64,000 nucleotides of DNA from UBA1189 sp045612065 (GCA_045612065.1 JAZKYH010000040.1:55450-119449), one strand, 5' to 3'. Positions 51,727 through 61,040 are shown, counted from the stretch's first letter. Numbers and translations are program-made. Notes: a model not told the origin generated them from the sequence alone.

Positions 51727-54700
51727 TTACTTTACCATAATCTTTACAACGCTGCCATCGCTCATGAGCAGGATGTTGATGCCTTGCTGCATTTCGCTGA
51801 GGCGTACGCCATTGATGTCGTAGATGGCTACTGTAGTAACCTCTTCGGTCGCTGCTTCTACGCCAGTGGTATTCTCATCGTTCCAACGGAAACTCATGCT
51901 ACGTGCTTTGCTTGCCAAGTCGCCTTCTACCTCGATGTAAGCTCGGAAGCCTTTGAGTGTATTGCTGTTACCGTTAGCTGATTGATAGAAGGTGTTGTTG
52001 CTGATGAAGAAGGCTCCCTCGGGAACATACTGTTTGGTGTATACACCTTTGAAGATGACCTTGCTGCCGTTGCCGTTTGTGATGGCCACTTCTTTGTCTT
52101 TTCTGATTGCGGTGTTCACTTTCGTCTCGCCAAATGGTAGTTCGGTGTATTGGCCATTTCCTAATGTTGTGCAACGCACCATATAGGGAGCACCTGCTTC
52201 GATAGTCTCAGCTTTGCTGAAGGTGAGGCTGAGGTTTTCGGTGCTCTCGTTGTAGGTGGCACCACTCAATGTTCTGTATTCCCATCCATCGATAGCGGGT
52301 ATATCAAACGGAGCTACGAATGAAGCCCAGGTGGGATTACCATTCTTGTCATTTCCTTTGATTGTACGCTCCAAAATAACGCTCGGGTAGATGACATCCT
52401 CGATGGTTGCGATGACGGTAGCAGCATCGCTCAGTCTCAATTCGGCAGGAGTAACCAATGTGAGGTGGAAGTCGTCGCACTTGTACCAAACGCCATCAAC
52501 ACCTTCTACTTGGATTGCGAGTGTGCCATCTCCAACTTCACAAGTCACCTCGGGGAATACACCCGAACTATTACCATTGGTAGAGGCGGCAATGGTTGTA
52601 GACACACCATTACCTGTAAGTATGATGCTCTTTTCTGCATCGGTAGCTACCATGGCGGTGAGTTTGTAGGTGCCGTTGATGAGGCCCGATACCGTTTGGG
52701 TTACTGACTTGGCGGTGCCGTTGTCCCATGTATTGAACAAGAAGCGGCCGTCAGCACCTGCTACGGTATAGGTGCCGTTCTCCTGTGATGCTGCTTGGGT
52801 GTCGCCACCAGTTTCACAAGTCCATCCGGTATAGTCGCCCGTTTCGAAGTTGGGGTTCGTGATAGCCCATGTCATATCAGCCCCTGCGATCTTCTGTGCC
52901 TTGGCTGCAGTCTGCAGGGCATTGTAGATAGCTGTCACTTCAGCTTTACCATCGCCTGTGAGCGACTTGTTGGTAAATGCATTCTGATAAGCGCTGATAT
53001 TGAGTGCAGCCTTACCATAAGCGTCAAGATTAGCTGCCTCAGCCTCGTTGAGTGCTAACTTGAGGCGGCCGTGAGGTACGTCGCAGATGTACTTGAGACG
53101 GAAGTTATCGGCTTTGAAGAAGCATCCCTCCCATGGCCAATAGTGGATGAACTCAGAGCCACCACCCCTATTGCCACCAATAGCGCCGATGGTTGCTGTG
53201 CCATCCTCTACGAGGAAGTAGAGAGTAGCCTCATGGCTTACGGTCTTACCACCTACGGCAGCTATACTGCTATGATATCCGTTACCTACGAGGTATACTC
53301 GGTAGTCATGGCTCTTGCCGTCGGCTTCTTTACCGAACGAAGCGAGCTTCGCCTTCAGCTCATACAAACCATTGGGAATACCAACGATTGTTTGCATCAC
53401 TGACGAACCATGGCCTTCATCGCCATTCCATGAGTTGAAAATATAGGTACCATCGCAATCGCTAATAGTATAGGTGCCATTAGAATTAGGATATACACTT
53501 ACATCCTGTCCGCCACCTACAGTCCATCCTGTGAGGTTACCTGTCTCGAAACTGGGGTTCACGATAGCACCCGTAATGTCACCGCCATTCTGCTGCATCT
53601 GGTCTATCGCTTGCTCCACATTGTATGCCAAGTGGGCAGCGTAGGCATTAGCGTAGGCTTTATCAACCAAGCCGCACATGGTCTCTGCAATGGCTCCGCT
53701 AGTGATTTGGTCATTGTTGTAACGGTTGATTACGACTGTGATGTCGTATGCCGCCTGACCAGCAGCGTTGAGTGCCATCACCTTGGGATAGGTTTCGTTC
53801 ACCTTCTCGAGTACAATCTTTTTGTAGTCCGCATAGGGATCCACGGCTACTGTTTGTGTTCCTCTATATTCTAAGCGGAAATTGTCGAAGTGGACGCTGC
53901 TTGAGTGTTCATAGGTATAGGTTTCTCGTACTTCTTTGGTTGAAGTTTGAGTTGTATATACAGGTCCTTCGCTTGTGATAAAATTTTCTTTAAATATACT
54001 TACATTCAAAGTACCACCATTCAATTCCTGATAAGAAGTTGTCATATAACCATCACCATCTCTAAAAGCTATACTTGCAGCTCCTAAATCGCCAACATTC
54101 ACATTTCGGTTAGCCGATAGATTGAATGTCTCTGAACCGATTTTTACCTGCGCAGTCATGGTTTGCTCACTGGTCGTAGTAGTTGTACCGGTTTCTGACC
54201 AACTACCCCAACTGTACCATGAATATTTTCTCGTTCGTTGCTCCGTTTTCTTTGTCGTGGTACGTTTATAATTATAGAATCCCTCGAACGAGAACTTATA
54301 GTTACCAGCAGGTAGGTTTTCGATGGCTTGTGATAGGGTCACAGCATCCGGTGTGCTAACTATCGCCGCAGAGGAGTTGTGCTGGTCTTGGCCTGCTCCC
54401 CATTGCACATAGCCCATTGCACATTTGCCCTCGAATCCAGTCCAATGTTCTTTGGCATATCCGCCCCAATCATCGACAACGTCAAAGTCTGCCGCACCTA
54501 ACATCGGGGTGAAGTTGAACGGATAGTCAGGGTTGGCATCGGCCATTGCGGTACGCATACCTGCTTCGGTAAGGAAAATCCATTTCTGAGTGTCATCGCT
54601 TGTGTTCTTCGACTCAATTGACAAAGTTTGCCATTGGTCGTCTGACACGCCTAATACGTCACTTCCGTTTTCGATGTAATAGTGGTTCGAGGTGCCGCCC

Positions 54701-55950
54701 ACGGGAGTCAATGACCAAGTGTTATGGTCTGTATTGTCCATAAAAAGGCCATGACTTAAAGAACGTCCTTCACTGCCGCGAGTTACCAATTCGTATTGTT
54801 CTCCGTTTAGAGTGGGAGTGATAGGATGACCTGCATAGCCGGTAACACCTTGAGCATTCCACCAGCCACCCCATTTGATATACTTACCCGTACCCACGTT
54901 CATTACGTAGTAGGTAGTTCCACTCACCACCTGCTCACCCTTCCATGAGGGTTTCTGGAAAGTGGCTTCAGTCTCTTCGAGAGTCCAGTTGTTCTCCTTC
55001 TCAGCATCGGTAAGCGGAGTGCCATTGAGGTCGGTCAGGGTAAAGTTTACGACTACTGGGCAGTGGTCACTGGTCTTAATGCTGGTATCGTGCAAGTAGC
55101 TATTGGCTTTCAAGGTAAGATTACTTGCAGTGGTGTTGATATAGAATACCTTATCTACAATCTCACCCTTTTGGTCACCATAGGTATGGGTCATCAATGA
55201 ACCACTTCCATAGGTGGGATATGCGCCGCCCCACATCAAATCCACCCATGGGTCGTTGATGGTAAAGCGACTATCGGCATTGATAACATCAATAAACTTT
55301 GTTTTTAACTGCTCACGAGTGTAGCGACAGTTGGTGTCGCCAAGAATGATGACGGGGCGGTTGTTGTGATTGTTTTTGATGTAGGTGGCAAGTTGTGTGA
55401 GTTGGGACTCACGTGCTTCAATATCTTCGGTGCCATCACTTGCGTCCATGTGAAGCACATAAACATCTACAACAACTCCCGTTGCAAATGTTACGTTATA
55501 TACACGAAAGCCTTTGTTAATCATGCCATCAGATCCGTCACTTGTCTCACCATAGTGGGTATTCCACGCCACCTTGGTTCCACCGCCCATAGTGAGGTAC
55601 TTGGCACAGGCAAAGCCGAGTCCGTCAGTAGAGTTGGTTAATCCAGAAACCTTACCGCCATGAGCACCGAAGTTGTAATAGGTACTTGCGGGTGCTGCAG
55701 TCAAATAATCGTGGAAATTAAAGTCCTCAGACATACCCGCGAAATCCCAACCGGAGTTGGCAAGGATACCACACAGTTCAGTAGCACCTGCAGCCTCCTT
55801 ACCATCAGGATTGACTTCAATACCAAGGATGCTATTAGGCAATCCGTCGACATTAAAGGCTGTTGCATTAAATGTGTAGCTGCGTTGCGCCATAGCGCCA
55901 AGCACTGCAAAACATAGTGCGATGCTTGATAGTAAAATACGTCTTTTCAT
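51727..55950 (-). CDS. Secreted endonuclease/exonuclease/phosphatase-domain protein with binding modules and sorting tail
   Basis: A 1407-residue exported protein (signal peptide to AMAQ). Residues about 24-305 are an endonuclease/exonuclease/phosphatase (DNase I-like) domain with VLHMDASDG, ILGDTNCRYTREQL and the closing SDHCPVVVNF. Such domains cut DNA, lipid head groups or phosphates; the target here is open. A ricin-like trefoil follows (about 340-480), then three carbohydrate-binding-type beta modules and a tail ending VAIYDINGVRLSEMQQGINI...VVKIMVK. The C-terminal two thirds parallel the 886-residue neighbour. The small-protein gene follows in the same orientation. Confidence 0.82.
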   Translation of the reverse strand: MKRRILLSSIALCFAVLGAMAQRSYTFNATAFNVDGLPNSILGIEVNPDGKEAAGATELCGILANSGWDFAGMSEDFNFHDYLTAAPASTYYNFGAHGGKVSGLTNSTDGLGFACAKYLTMGGGTKVAWNTHYGETSDGSDGMINKGFRVYNVTFATGVVVDVYVLHMDASDGTEDIEARESQLTQLATYIKNNHNNRPVIILGDTNCRYTREQLKTKFIDVINADSRFTINDPWVDLMWGGAYPTYGSGSLMTHTYGDQKGEIVDKVFYINTTASNLTLKANSYLHDTSIKTSDHCPVVVNFTLTDLNGTPLTDAEKENNWTLEETEATFQKPSWKGEQVVSGTTYYVMNVGTGKYIKWGGWWNAQGVTGYAGHPITPTLNGEQYELVTRGSEGRSLSHGLFMDNTDHNTWSLTPVGGTSNHYYIENGSDVLGVSDDQWQTLSIESKNTSDDTQKWIFLTEAGMRTAMADANPDYPFNFTPMLGAADFDVVDDWGGYAKEHWTGFEGKCAMGYVQWGAGQDQHNSSAAIVSTPDAVTLSQAIENLPAGNYKFSFEGFYNYKRTTTKKTEQRTRKYSWYSWGSWSETGTTTTTSEQTMTAQVKIGSETFNLSANRNVNVGDLGAASIAFRDGDGYMTTSYQELNGGTLNVSIFKENFITSEGPVYTTQTSTKEVRETYTYEHSSSVHFDNFRLEYRGTQTVAVDPYADYKKIVLEKVNETYPKVMALNAAGQAAYDITVVINRYNNDQITSGAIAETMCGLVDKAYANAYAAHLAYNVEQAIDQMQQNGGDITGAIVNPSFETGNLTGWTVGGGQDVSVYPNSNGTYTISDCDGTYIFNSWNGDEGHGSSVMQTIVGIPNGLYELKAKLASFGKEADGKSHDYRVYLVGNGYHSSIAAVGGKTVSHEATLYFLVEDGTATIGAIGGNRGGGSEFIHYWPWEGCFFKADNFRLKYICDVPHGRLKLALNEAEAANLDAYGKAALNISAYQNAFTNKSLTGDGKAEVTAIYNALQTAAKAQKIAGADMTWAITNPNFETGDYTGWTCETGGDTQAASQENGTYTVAGADGRFLFNTWDNGTAKSVTQTVSGLINGTYKLTAMVATDAEKSIILTGNGVSTTIAASTNGNSSGVFPEVTCEVGDGTLAIQVEGVDGVWYKCDDFHLTLVTPAELRLSDAATVIATIEDVIYPSVILERTIKGNDKNGNPTWASFVAPFDIPAIDGWEYRTLSGATYNESTENLSLTFSKAETIEAGAPYMVRCTTLGNGQYTELPFGETKVNTAIRKDKEVAITNGNGSKVIFKGVYTKQYVPEGAFFISNNTFYQSANGNSNTLKGFRAYIEVEGDLASKARSMSFRWNDENTTGVEAATEEVTTVAIYDINGVRLSEMQQGINILLMSDGSVVKIMVK

Positions 55951-56127
55951 ATCGATATGTGTTTATGTTATTGTTTGCTTTTGATTGGCAGTAGGTTTGT
56001 CAGGTTACAAAGGTAGGAGTTTATTGTGGATTATACACCTTATTTATATTATATTTACGTAAAGTGTGTTGTATAACATATTTTCGGGGGGGGTAATTTG
56101 TCTTTCGGGTAGTGAAATAGCTATTTT

Positions 56128-56215
56128 TCGCAGGTGCGAGAATTATTTTTGGCACCTTCGGCAGCGTATGGACGCAGGTGCTTTAAGATCGGGAGGCACC
56201 TGCGAAAAAATGGAC
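56128..56215. repeat. 22-bp array H (four units in alternating orientation)
   Basis: Units start at 56128, 56150, 56172 and 56194. Units 1 and 3 contain CGCAGGTGC; units 2 and 4 contain GGCACCT(T/G)CG, its inverse. The spacing stays 22 bp despite the flip. The outermost units form TTTTCGCAGGTGC/GCACCTGCGAAAA arms. Confidence 0.8.
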
Positions 56216-56273
56216 GGAAACGCTTGGGAGAACATCCCGCTATTCGGCAAGTTTAAACTGAAAACATTTTTTG

Positions 56274-56305
56274 TTTGCTTTTCCGATGGTTTTGCACTAA
56301 CTTCG
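56274..56305 (+). promoter_or_regulatory. Predicted promoter of the carbonic-anhydrase-like gene
   Basis: TTTG, 20 bp, TAACTTCG, 30 bp before the ATG. Confidence 0.55.
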
Positions 56306-56334
56306 CCCTCCTAATATATATAATAGGAGTAACA

Positions 56335-56850
56335 ATGGCAATCATTAAATCTGTTCGGGGCTTTACACCCGAGATTGGAGAAAATTGCTTCTTGGCCGAT
56401 AATGCCGCTGTCATCGGTGATGTGGTGATGGGGCGCGACTGCAGCATCTGGTTCGGTGCTGTGCTGAGGGGCGATGTCAACAGCATACGCATCGGCAATG
56501 GAGTGAACATACAGGATGGTAGTGTGTTGCATACGTTGTATCAGAAGTCGACCATTGAGATTGGCGACAACGTGTCGGTGGGGCATAACGTGACCATCCA
56601 CGGTGCTACGGTGAAGGATAATGCGCTCATCGGCATGGGCTCTACGTTGCTCGACCACGTGGTGGTGGGCGAGGGGGCTATCGTGGCGGCTGGGGCTGTG
56701 GTGACCTCGGGTACCATCATCGAGCCAGGCACCCTGTGGGCTGGTGTGCCGGCGAAGTGTGTCAAGAAGGTAGACCCTGAGCAGAGCCGCGAACTGAACC
56801 AGCGCATAGCACGACAGTACTTGATGTATGCGTCGTGGTACAAGGAATAG
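56335..56850 (+). CDS. Gamma-carbonic anhydrase-like hexapeptide-repeat protein
   Basis: A 171-residue left-handed beta-helix protein of the gamma-carbonic anhydrase/YrdA/PaaY group. Three metal-ligand histidines are in place (His66, His84, His89 in VLHTLYQ and GHNVTIHG). The hexapeptide pattern (IGDNVSVG, IGMGSTLLDHVVVGEGAIVAAG) is regular. It may interconvert CO2 and bicarbonate or act as a thioesterase; sequence does not decide. Unusually for this window, a clear Shine-Dalgarno AGGAG lies 5 bp before the ATG. The acyltransferase gene follows. Confidence 0.9.
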   Translation: MAIIKSVRGFTPEIGENCFLADNAAVIGDVVMGRDCSIWFGAVLRGDVNSIRIGNGVNIQDGSVLHTLYQKSTIEIGDNVSVGHNVTIHGATVKDNALIGMGSTLLDHVVVGEGAIVAAGAVVTSGTIIEPGTLWAGVPAKCVKKVDPEQSRELNQRIARQYLMYASWYKE

Positions 56851-56851
56851 A

Positions 56852-56932
56852 AGGAGGCCCACCCCAACCCCTCCCTTTATGGTGGGGCTTTTGCAGGTAT
56901 CGCGGTTTTTCGTCTGTTGTCCGTTGTCCAAA
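56852..56932 (+). repeat. GC-rich intergenic repeat plus CTGTTGT-type simple sequence
   Basis: CCACCCCAACCCCTCCC and GGTGGGGCTT form a stem, then ATCGCGG recurs as in the copy at 1213-1262. The following TCTGTTGTCCGTTGTCC is the same simple sequence that has expanded inside ribF. The block separates the carbonic-anhydrase-like gene and the acyltransferase. Confidence 0.55.
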
Positions 56933-57817
56933 ATGATTATGAAAGAAAAAATAAAATATTCCCTATTGGTGGTGGCTATCAAGGCGATAGCTATCTGGCC
57001 TTACTGGATGTTGCATGCAGTCAGTTCCTTGCTCTATCCTATAGTGTATTATGTGGTGGGGTATCGTCGTAAAGTGACACACGAGAATCTCATGAATGCC
57101 TTTCCCGAGAAGTCGGAGCAGGAGGTGGTGGAGATTGAAAAGGCCTTCTATCGCCACTTCTGTGATTATGTGGTGGAGACGGTGAAGCTGATGCACATCT
57201 CTGACGAGCAAATGAAGCGTCATTTGAAGTTTGCTAACCCGGAACTGATTGAGCAGCTCCGTCAGGACAGCCGTCCCATATTCCTCTATCTCGGACACCA
57301 TTGCAATTGGGAGTATATGATCTCTATCAAGATGTGGATGCACCCTGAGATTGAGGTTCTGCAGGTGTACCATCCGCTTTCGGACAAGGCGATGGATAAG
57401 CTGATGTATCGGTTGCGCAGCAGATTCAATACTGTTGGGGTGACTCAGAAGCAGTCGTTGCGCCATCTGATTAAGAGGGTGGGAGAGGGTAGGAAGGTGC
57501 TGTTTGGACTCATTGCGGATCAGCGCCCAGATCGCCATCCCGAACCCGGGTGGATGGAGTTCCTCAACCAGGATACTCCTATCATTACAGGTGGGGAGGC
57601 GATGGGCCGCAAGTTGAATGCCCACTTCGTCTATGGTAGCATGAAATGTGTGGGGAGAGGGTACTATGAACTTACCTACCACATGATAGAGCCGGTAGAA
57701 GGAGAAGAGTATGGATACAGTAAGCAATACATGCGTATGCTCGAAAATGATATCAAGGCTCAGCCCCACATGTGGTTGTGGACACACAAGCGGTGGAGTA
57801 TGAAGCGGATGAAATAG
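56933..57817 (+). CDS. Lipid A biosynthesis acyltransferase (LpxL/HtrB family)
   Basis: A 294-residue inner-membrane enzyme. A membrane anchor lies at about 8-40. The catalytic H-x4-E motif is His122/Glu127 in LGHHCNWE, followed by LIADQRPDRHPEPGW. The family adds secondary acyl chains to lipid A. The start MIMKEKIKY is likely, and an ATG two codons on is an alternative. It lies 35 bp before the GH127 gene, which may simply be coincidence of order. Confidence 0.92.
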   Translation: MIMKEKIKYSLLVVAIKAIAIWPYWMLHAVSSLLYPIVYYVVGYRRKVTHENLMNAFPEKSEQEVVEIEKAFYRHFCDYVVETVKLMHISDEQMKRHLKFANPELIEQLRQDSRPIFLYLGHHCNWEYMISIKMWMHPEIEVLQVYHPLSDKAMDKLMYRLRSRFNTVGVTQKQSLRHLIKRVGEGRKVLFGLIADQRPDRHPEPGWMEFLNQDTPIITGGEAMGRKLNAHFVYGSMKCVGRGYYELTYHMIEPVEGEEYGYSKQYMRMLENDIKAQPHMWLWTHKRWSMKRMK

Positions 57818-57852
57818 GGAATGATAATGAAATAAAATCTATACCATCGAGT

Positions 57853-60800
57853 ATGAAAACACGACATCTTATCTTATCGGGAATTATGACTTTGGCCGCG
57901 ACGTCGGTGGGCTTCGCACAAAGCAAACTTTATCCTCATCTGTTTGACCTCAAAGAGGTTGAGTTGGCCGAGGGCACGTTTAAGACGGCGCTCGAACTGA
58001 ATAATGAGACGCTGCTTGAGTATGATGTGGACCGTCTGCTGACGCCCTATTTCAGGCAGGCTGGCATCAGTGGGTGGGAAGCTCGGCATCCGAATTTCCC
58101 CAACTGGGGGTCGGACAACTTCCGTCTCGACGGGCATGTGGGAGGTCACTACCTGTCGGCTTTGGCCTTGGCCTATGCGGCTACACATGATCCGGCGATG
58201 CGTGAACGCATGAGGGAGCGCATGGAGTATGTGATTGACAAGATGGCTCAGTGTCAGGCGGTGTTTGATGATAACACCGAGGGGCTTTACGGTTATGTAG
58301 GTGGACTTCCCGACAATAGCGTGTGGACGGGGCTCTATAGAGGCGACCTGACTAAGTTTAATCAGAATCGTGGTAACGTGCCACTCTACACCATTCACAA
58401 GGTGTTTGCCGGATTCCGTGATGCATGGCTCTATGCTGGCAATGAGAAGGCGCGTGGGTGCTTCCTCAAGATGTGCGATTGGGGGGTGAATCTCATCAGC
58501 AACCTGTCTGAAGCGCAGATGCAGGATGTGCTGAACACTGAGCATGGAGGTATCAATGAGATGTTTGCCGATGCTTATCAGATGACTGGCGATGAGCGAT
58601 ACCTGAAGGCGGCAGAGCGCTATACACACAAGATGATGGTGGATAATATGCAGACGATGAACACCACCTTTCTTGATAACAGACATGCTAATACGCAGGT
58701 GCCCAAATATATTGGATTCGTGAGGCTGGCCCAACAGAACCGAGTGGGTGGGGAAAGGTATCGCACTGCCGCGGAGAACTTTTGGGCCGATGTGGTGGAG
58801 AACCGCACTGTAGCGCTTGGCGGCAATAGTGTGAATGAGCATTTTGTGCAGCGTAGCAATAGCCATCATCATGTGACCATGACAGATGGCCCTGAAAGCT
58901 GCAATACGAACAACATGTTGAAACTCACCGAGGCACTCTTTGCCGATGCTCCCCATGGAAAGTATGCCGACTTCTATGAGATGGCGATGTTTAACCACAT
59001 CTTGTCGACACAGCACCCGGAAACGGGAGGGTATGTGTACTTTACTTCATTGCGTCCACAACACTATCGCATGTATTCGCAAGTGAATCAGGGGATGTGG
59101 TGCTGCGTGGGTACAGGCATGGAGAATCATAGTAAGTATGGCGAGTTTGTCTATAGCCGTGATGTGGAGAGGAATGTACTGTATGTGAATCTCTTTGTGG
59201 CGTCGAAGCTGGCGAACGCGACCTATGCGCTCACCCAACAGACGCGTTTCCCCTACGAACAGCGTAGCACAATTACTATCGACAAGGCGGGAGAGTATAC
59301 CCTTGCCATACGTCGGCCCTTGTGGTGCGGCAATTTTGCGTTGGCTGTGAATGGTGTCGTGCAGAGCGCCGAGGCGGTTGATGGCTACGTTTATTTGGAA
59401 GGAGATTGGGAGGAAGGGGATGTTGTTGAGGTCTCTCTTCCTATGCGACTTAACTATCTGCCTTGTCCCGGATATGATGCGTACATAGCTCTCCGCTATG
59501 GTCCTATCTTGTTGGGAGCAATAACCAGTACGGAAAATCTGACGGGACAGCATGCCGGTGAGGGGCGCATGGATCATGCTCCAGGGCAGGGCACGCAGCT
59601 GAGTCTCACGTCGGCCCCTATGCTCATAGGCGAGCGTGCGCATGTGCTCGATTCTATTTATATGGTCGATGCCGAGAAACTGCATTTCAAGATTCGCTCG
59701 GGGCTCTACAACAGCAGCCGTTGGGAGGGACTCACGCTACAGCCCTTCTATACCATTCACGAAGCGCGGTATATGACCTATTGGCAACAGCTAACTGCGG
59801 AAGAGTGGGAGGAGATACGCCAGCAGGTGATGGCCGAAGAGGAGGCGCTGATGCAACTCAACAACCGCACGCTCGACTATGTGGCTACGGGTGAGCAGCA
59901 GAGCGATGCAGGGCATGTACTGCAAGGAACTTTCGGTAAGGGTTCCTATGACGGTGAATTCTATGTGGATGCACAGAGCGGACAATGGTTCAGTTATCAG
60001 CTGGCAACGCAAGGGGTGAAGGAGGATGTGTCACTGATGTGTCGTTTCCACTCGGCTGATGCGGGGCGTGTGGTCACTATATCAATTAATGGTAAGGAGC
60101 TGACAACCATAACCTTGGAGCAGAAACCCTTTGTAGGGCACTATAATTGGGAATGCCCTATCGAGACAGAGATGTTGATGGAGGGAGGTGTGCTTCGGGA
60201 TAGCATCACTGTGCGTTTTGCTGCTTCGGGGAGTACTCCGGCTCCTGGGCTCTACTATCTGCGCCTGCTGAAAGACTATGCGCCAAAACCCTTCTACTCG
60301 TTTGTCTGTACGCAGTGGGTGTCGGGAGATGATGGGCGTGTCAATAAGGTGACTTATGATGCTGAGGCTAATGCCATCACGGTGTATGGCAAGCAGGGTA
60401 ACAATAACATTGCGTTACAATATGCCACTTATAATGATGGAAGTGCGGTTATCAGCTCTGAACAGCGTTATTTTACGGTGTGTGGGCGCTCGCTGAAACG
60501 TACATCGGGGTCGGCTTATCTATGGTGGCTCTTGGGGGCTAATCATGGTACGCAGGTGGCTCCTACATACATGTTGCGCACCGATAATGGGAGCTTTCTG
60601 TTTGTATGGGATATCTTGGAGAGCGGACTTGGCGACTATTTTGGTGAGGGAGTCTTTGAAATGTCGTCGAATGGGAAAGCGATGAATACAGTGTTCGGGC
60701 TTACCTCCTCAAAGTCGGATGGTACAGCCGTGGTGAGTGATATTAACTTCTACACACGTGATATGCTGGTGACCCTATATCCGGATATGCAAAAATATTT

Positions 60801-60942
60801 AGGTGTGCCCGATAAAATCGAAGCTCCTCTTTGTGCAAATACTCAATCTGGAATCTATACTTTGGGGGGAGTGAAGGTCTCTCTTGATGGAGAATTGCCT
60901 CGCGGAATTTATGTTGTAGGCGGAGAGAAGATGGTGAAGTGA
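57853..60942 (+). CDS. Secreted GH127-family (DUF1680) glycoside hydrolase with sorting tail
   Basis: A 1029-residue exported enzyme (signal peptide to GFAQ). The GH127 barrel spans about 25-600. The zinc-site residues known from the bifidobacterial arabinofuranosidase HypBA1 are kept: Glu348 and Cys350 in PESCNTNN, and Cys417-Cys418 in MWCCVGTG. That supports beta-L-arabinofuranosidase or related activity (GH127/GH146) on plant or cell-wall glycans. A DUF4986-type and further beta domains follow. The end reads GIYTLGGVKVS...GIYVVGGEKMVK, a type IX secretion-like tail. The start is the ATG just before the signal peptide. Confidence 0.9.
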   Translation: MKTRHLILSGIMTLAATSVGFAQSKLYPHLFDLKEVELAEGTFKTALELNNETLLEYDVDRLLTPYFRQAGISGWEARHPNFPNWGSDNFRLDGHVGGHYLSALALAYAATHDPAMRERMRERMEYVIDKMAQCQAVFDDNTEGLYGYVGGLPDNSVWTGLYRGDLTKFNQNRGNVPLYTIHKVFAGFRDAWLYAGNEKARGCFLKMCDWGVNLISNLSEAQMQDVLNTEHGGINEMFADAYQMTGDERYLKAAERYTHKMMVDNMQTMNTTFLDNRHANTQVPKYIGFVRLAQQNRVGGERYRTAAENFWADVVENRTVALGGNSVNEHFVQRSNSHHHVTMTDGPESCNTNNMLKLTEALFADAPHGKYADFYEMAMFNHILSTQHPETGGYVYFTSLRPQHYRMYSQVNQGMWCCVGTGMENHSKYGEFVYSRDVERNVLYVNLFVASKLANATYALTQQTRFPYEQRSTITIDKAGEYTLAIRRPLWCGNFALAVNGVVQSAEAVDGYVYLEGDWEEGDVVEVSLPMRLNYLPCPGYDAYIALRYGPILLGAITSTENLTGQHAGEGRMDHAPGQGTQLSLTSAPMLIGERAHVLDSIYMVDAEKLHFKIRSGLYNSSRWEGLTLQPFYTIHEARYMTYWQQLTAEEWEEIRQQVMAEEEALMQLNNRTLDYVATGEQQSDAGHVLQGTFGKGSYDGEFYVDAQSGQWFSYQLATQGVKEDVSLMCRFHSADAGRVVTISINGKELTTITLEQKPFVGHYNWECPIETEMLMEGGVLRDSITVRFAASGSTPAPGLYYLRLLKDYAPKPFYSFVCTQWVSGDDGRVNKVTYDAEANAITVYGKQGNNNIALQYATYNDGSAVISSEQRYFTVCGRSLKRTSGSAYLWWLLGANHGTQVAPTYMLRTDNGSFLFVWDILESGLGDYFGEGVFEMSSNGKAMNTVFGLTSSKSDGTAVVSDINFYTRDMLVTLYPDMQKYLGVPDKIEAPLCANTQSGIYTLGGVKVSLDGELPRGIYVVGGEKMVK

Positions 60943-61008
60943 TGATGATACTGGAAAGCGAAAAAATGTTCTATAACACATTTTATTTGAAAAAAGTAGC
61001 AGGAATTG

Positions 61009-61040
61009 TTGGCTAATCGGAAGAAAGTGACTAACTTTGC
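61009..61040 (+). promoter_or_regulatory. Predicted promoter of the str operon
   Basis: TTG, 21 bp, TAACTTTG. The leader to rpsL is about 75 bp. A second TTG immediately upstream would give 24 bp spacing and is less likely. Confidence 0.65.

Larger units (their letters stand above)
55951..56334. other. Divergent intergenic region upstream of the nuclease-like and carbonic-anhydrase-like genes
   Basis: The 384 bp hold a TACCTTTG box for the minus-strand gene at about 56009-56016, an eight-G run at 56086-56093, 22-bp array H, and the plus-strand promoter. No gene is visible. Confidence 0.6.

Noticed and set aside
51335..51981. Plus-strand open frames over the small-protein region
   Set aside because: They oppose the conserved small-protein gene and the end of the 1407-residue gene; no homology between the two module copies in this frame.
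2636..56215. 22-bp repeat arrays as small CRISPR loci
   Set aside because: Units are directly adjacent with no spacers, repeats are too divergent, and no cas genes are nearby.
57874..59016. 380-codon minus-strand open frame
   Set aside because: Antisense to the GH127 gene, whose catalytic motifs are intact; His/Ile-rich translation looks non-biological.
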